Shown: positions 63,788 to 64,000 of the stretch, one piece after another
How positions within the stretch are numbered: the stretch's first letter is position 1
Layout: each line of letters begins with the position of its first letter
Assembly: GCA_019186945.1 (NCBI GenBank)
Contig: JABAQJ010000005.1
Coordinates: 212,256 to 276,255 of the forward strand
Direction of reading: 5' to 3'
From: Gemmatimonadaceae bacterium
GTDB taxonomy: Bacteria; Gemmatimonadota; Gemmatimonadetes; Gemmatimonadales; Gemmatimonadaceae
Length of the DNA: 64,000 nucleotides
Program-made: the position numbers and the translations under genes
The notes under the pieces: generated by a model
The model's database searches: none
What the model was told of the DNA's origin: nothing
The model's input: only the letters and a program-made list of their open reading frames with translations

Positions 63788-64000
63788 CTAACGCACAACG
63801 GCGACGCGGCCCGTCCTATAGAACTTGCGCAGCAGCCGGCGCAATTCCGGCCACTCGCCGTGGATCTGCCGCGCCGGCGGAAGGGATTCGAGGAGCAGCT
63901 GTCCGTAGTTCCTGGTCATCACCCGCGGATCCGCGAGGATGACCGCGCCGCGATCGGTCGAGGAGCGAATCAGTCTGCCGAAACCCTGCTTGAGCCTGAG
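63788..64000 (-). CDS. DinG-like ATP-dependent helicase, C-terminal part (5' end beyond window)
   Basis: The last 70 codons of a minus-strand gene run from base 64000 to TAG at 63788. The fragment [27 protein letters not shown] is helicase motif VI of XPD/DinG-type enzymes, followed by the family's usual [16 protein letters not shown] end. Such enzymes unwind DNA during repair. Only the C-terminus is visible, so N-terminal domains cannot be judged. Confidence 0.85.
   Translation of the reverse strand, partial: LRLKQGFGRLIRSSTDRGAVILADPRVMTRNYGQLLLESLPPARQIHGEWPELRRLLRKFYRTGRVAVVR

Overview
ORGANISM. The window looks like chromosomal DNA of a Gemmatimonadota bacterium. It is high-GC with short intergenic gaps and many 1-14 base gene overlaps. 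Its lipoproteins have an AC-SDS-T type start, and it carries BNR/VPS10-like propellers, S8 peptidase lipoproteins and a Minf_1886-family protein. This assignment is inference from gene content; no rRNA lies in the window. LAYOUT, left to right. (1) 1-13108, minus strand: one tightly coupled operon transcribed leftward. Its order is a VWA/GATase-like membrane protein, a caspase-like protein, a TPR gluzincin, DUF4159, MoxR ATPase, DUF58, a BatA-like VWA protein and a large DUF4175-like coiled-coil membrane protein cut by the window edge. (2) 13370-22334: a hypothetical protein, a gene-free stretch of about 0.95 kb, three tandem subtilase lipoproteins (the third has lost its oxyanion-hole Asn) and a giant BNR-repeat protein. 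(3) 22425-25444: a nucleoside deaminase, a GNAT acetyltransferase, elongator tRNA-Met, a pilin-like protein plus pseudopilin pair, initiator tRNA-fMet and ftsB. (4) 25454-30802, minus: Minf_1886 protein, zinc ribbon, nnrE/D, thiL, plsC, eno and ftsB. (5) 31154-34419: a divergent marR/VOC pair with a visible operator, then proline dehydrogenase and a YVTN propeller with a His/Met-rich loop. (6) 34489-41468, minus: a catabolic operon of thiolase, CPBP protease, 3-hydroxyacyl-CoA dehydrogenase, acyl-CoA dehydrogenase and leucine dehydrogenase-like protein, then rpiB and glyA. (7) 41680-48093, minus: an exported RidA, a CopD-like membrane protein, a PorV-like barrel, a lipoprotein hydrolase and thrS. 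(8) 48196-56557, plus: valS, an Ig-like lipoprotein, selA, gmhB-like, purN and purH. (9) 56719-64000: a DUF2723 protein, two tRNA-Ser genes, gltX, a LexA-like repressor without the residues for self-cleavage, a proline-rich membrane protein, an FAH-family hydrolase and the C-terminus of a DinG-like helicase. HOW THE GENES WORK TOGETHER. The first operon encodes a presumed envelope complex in which MoxR acts on VWA partners next to protease-like subunits. The catabolic operon fits oxidative deamination of branched-chain amino acids followed by acyl-CoA oxidation. The rest is largely housekeeping: tRNA charging, purines, lipid, cofactor repair and division. A recurring octamer, CGTTAGGC, appears inside genes in either orientation and supplies most of the rare TTA leucine codons that were noticed. 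All calls come from reading the sequence; no database search was run.
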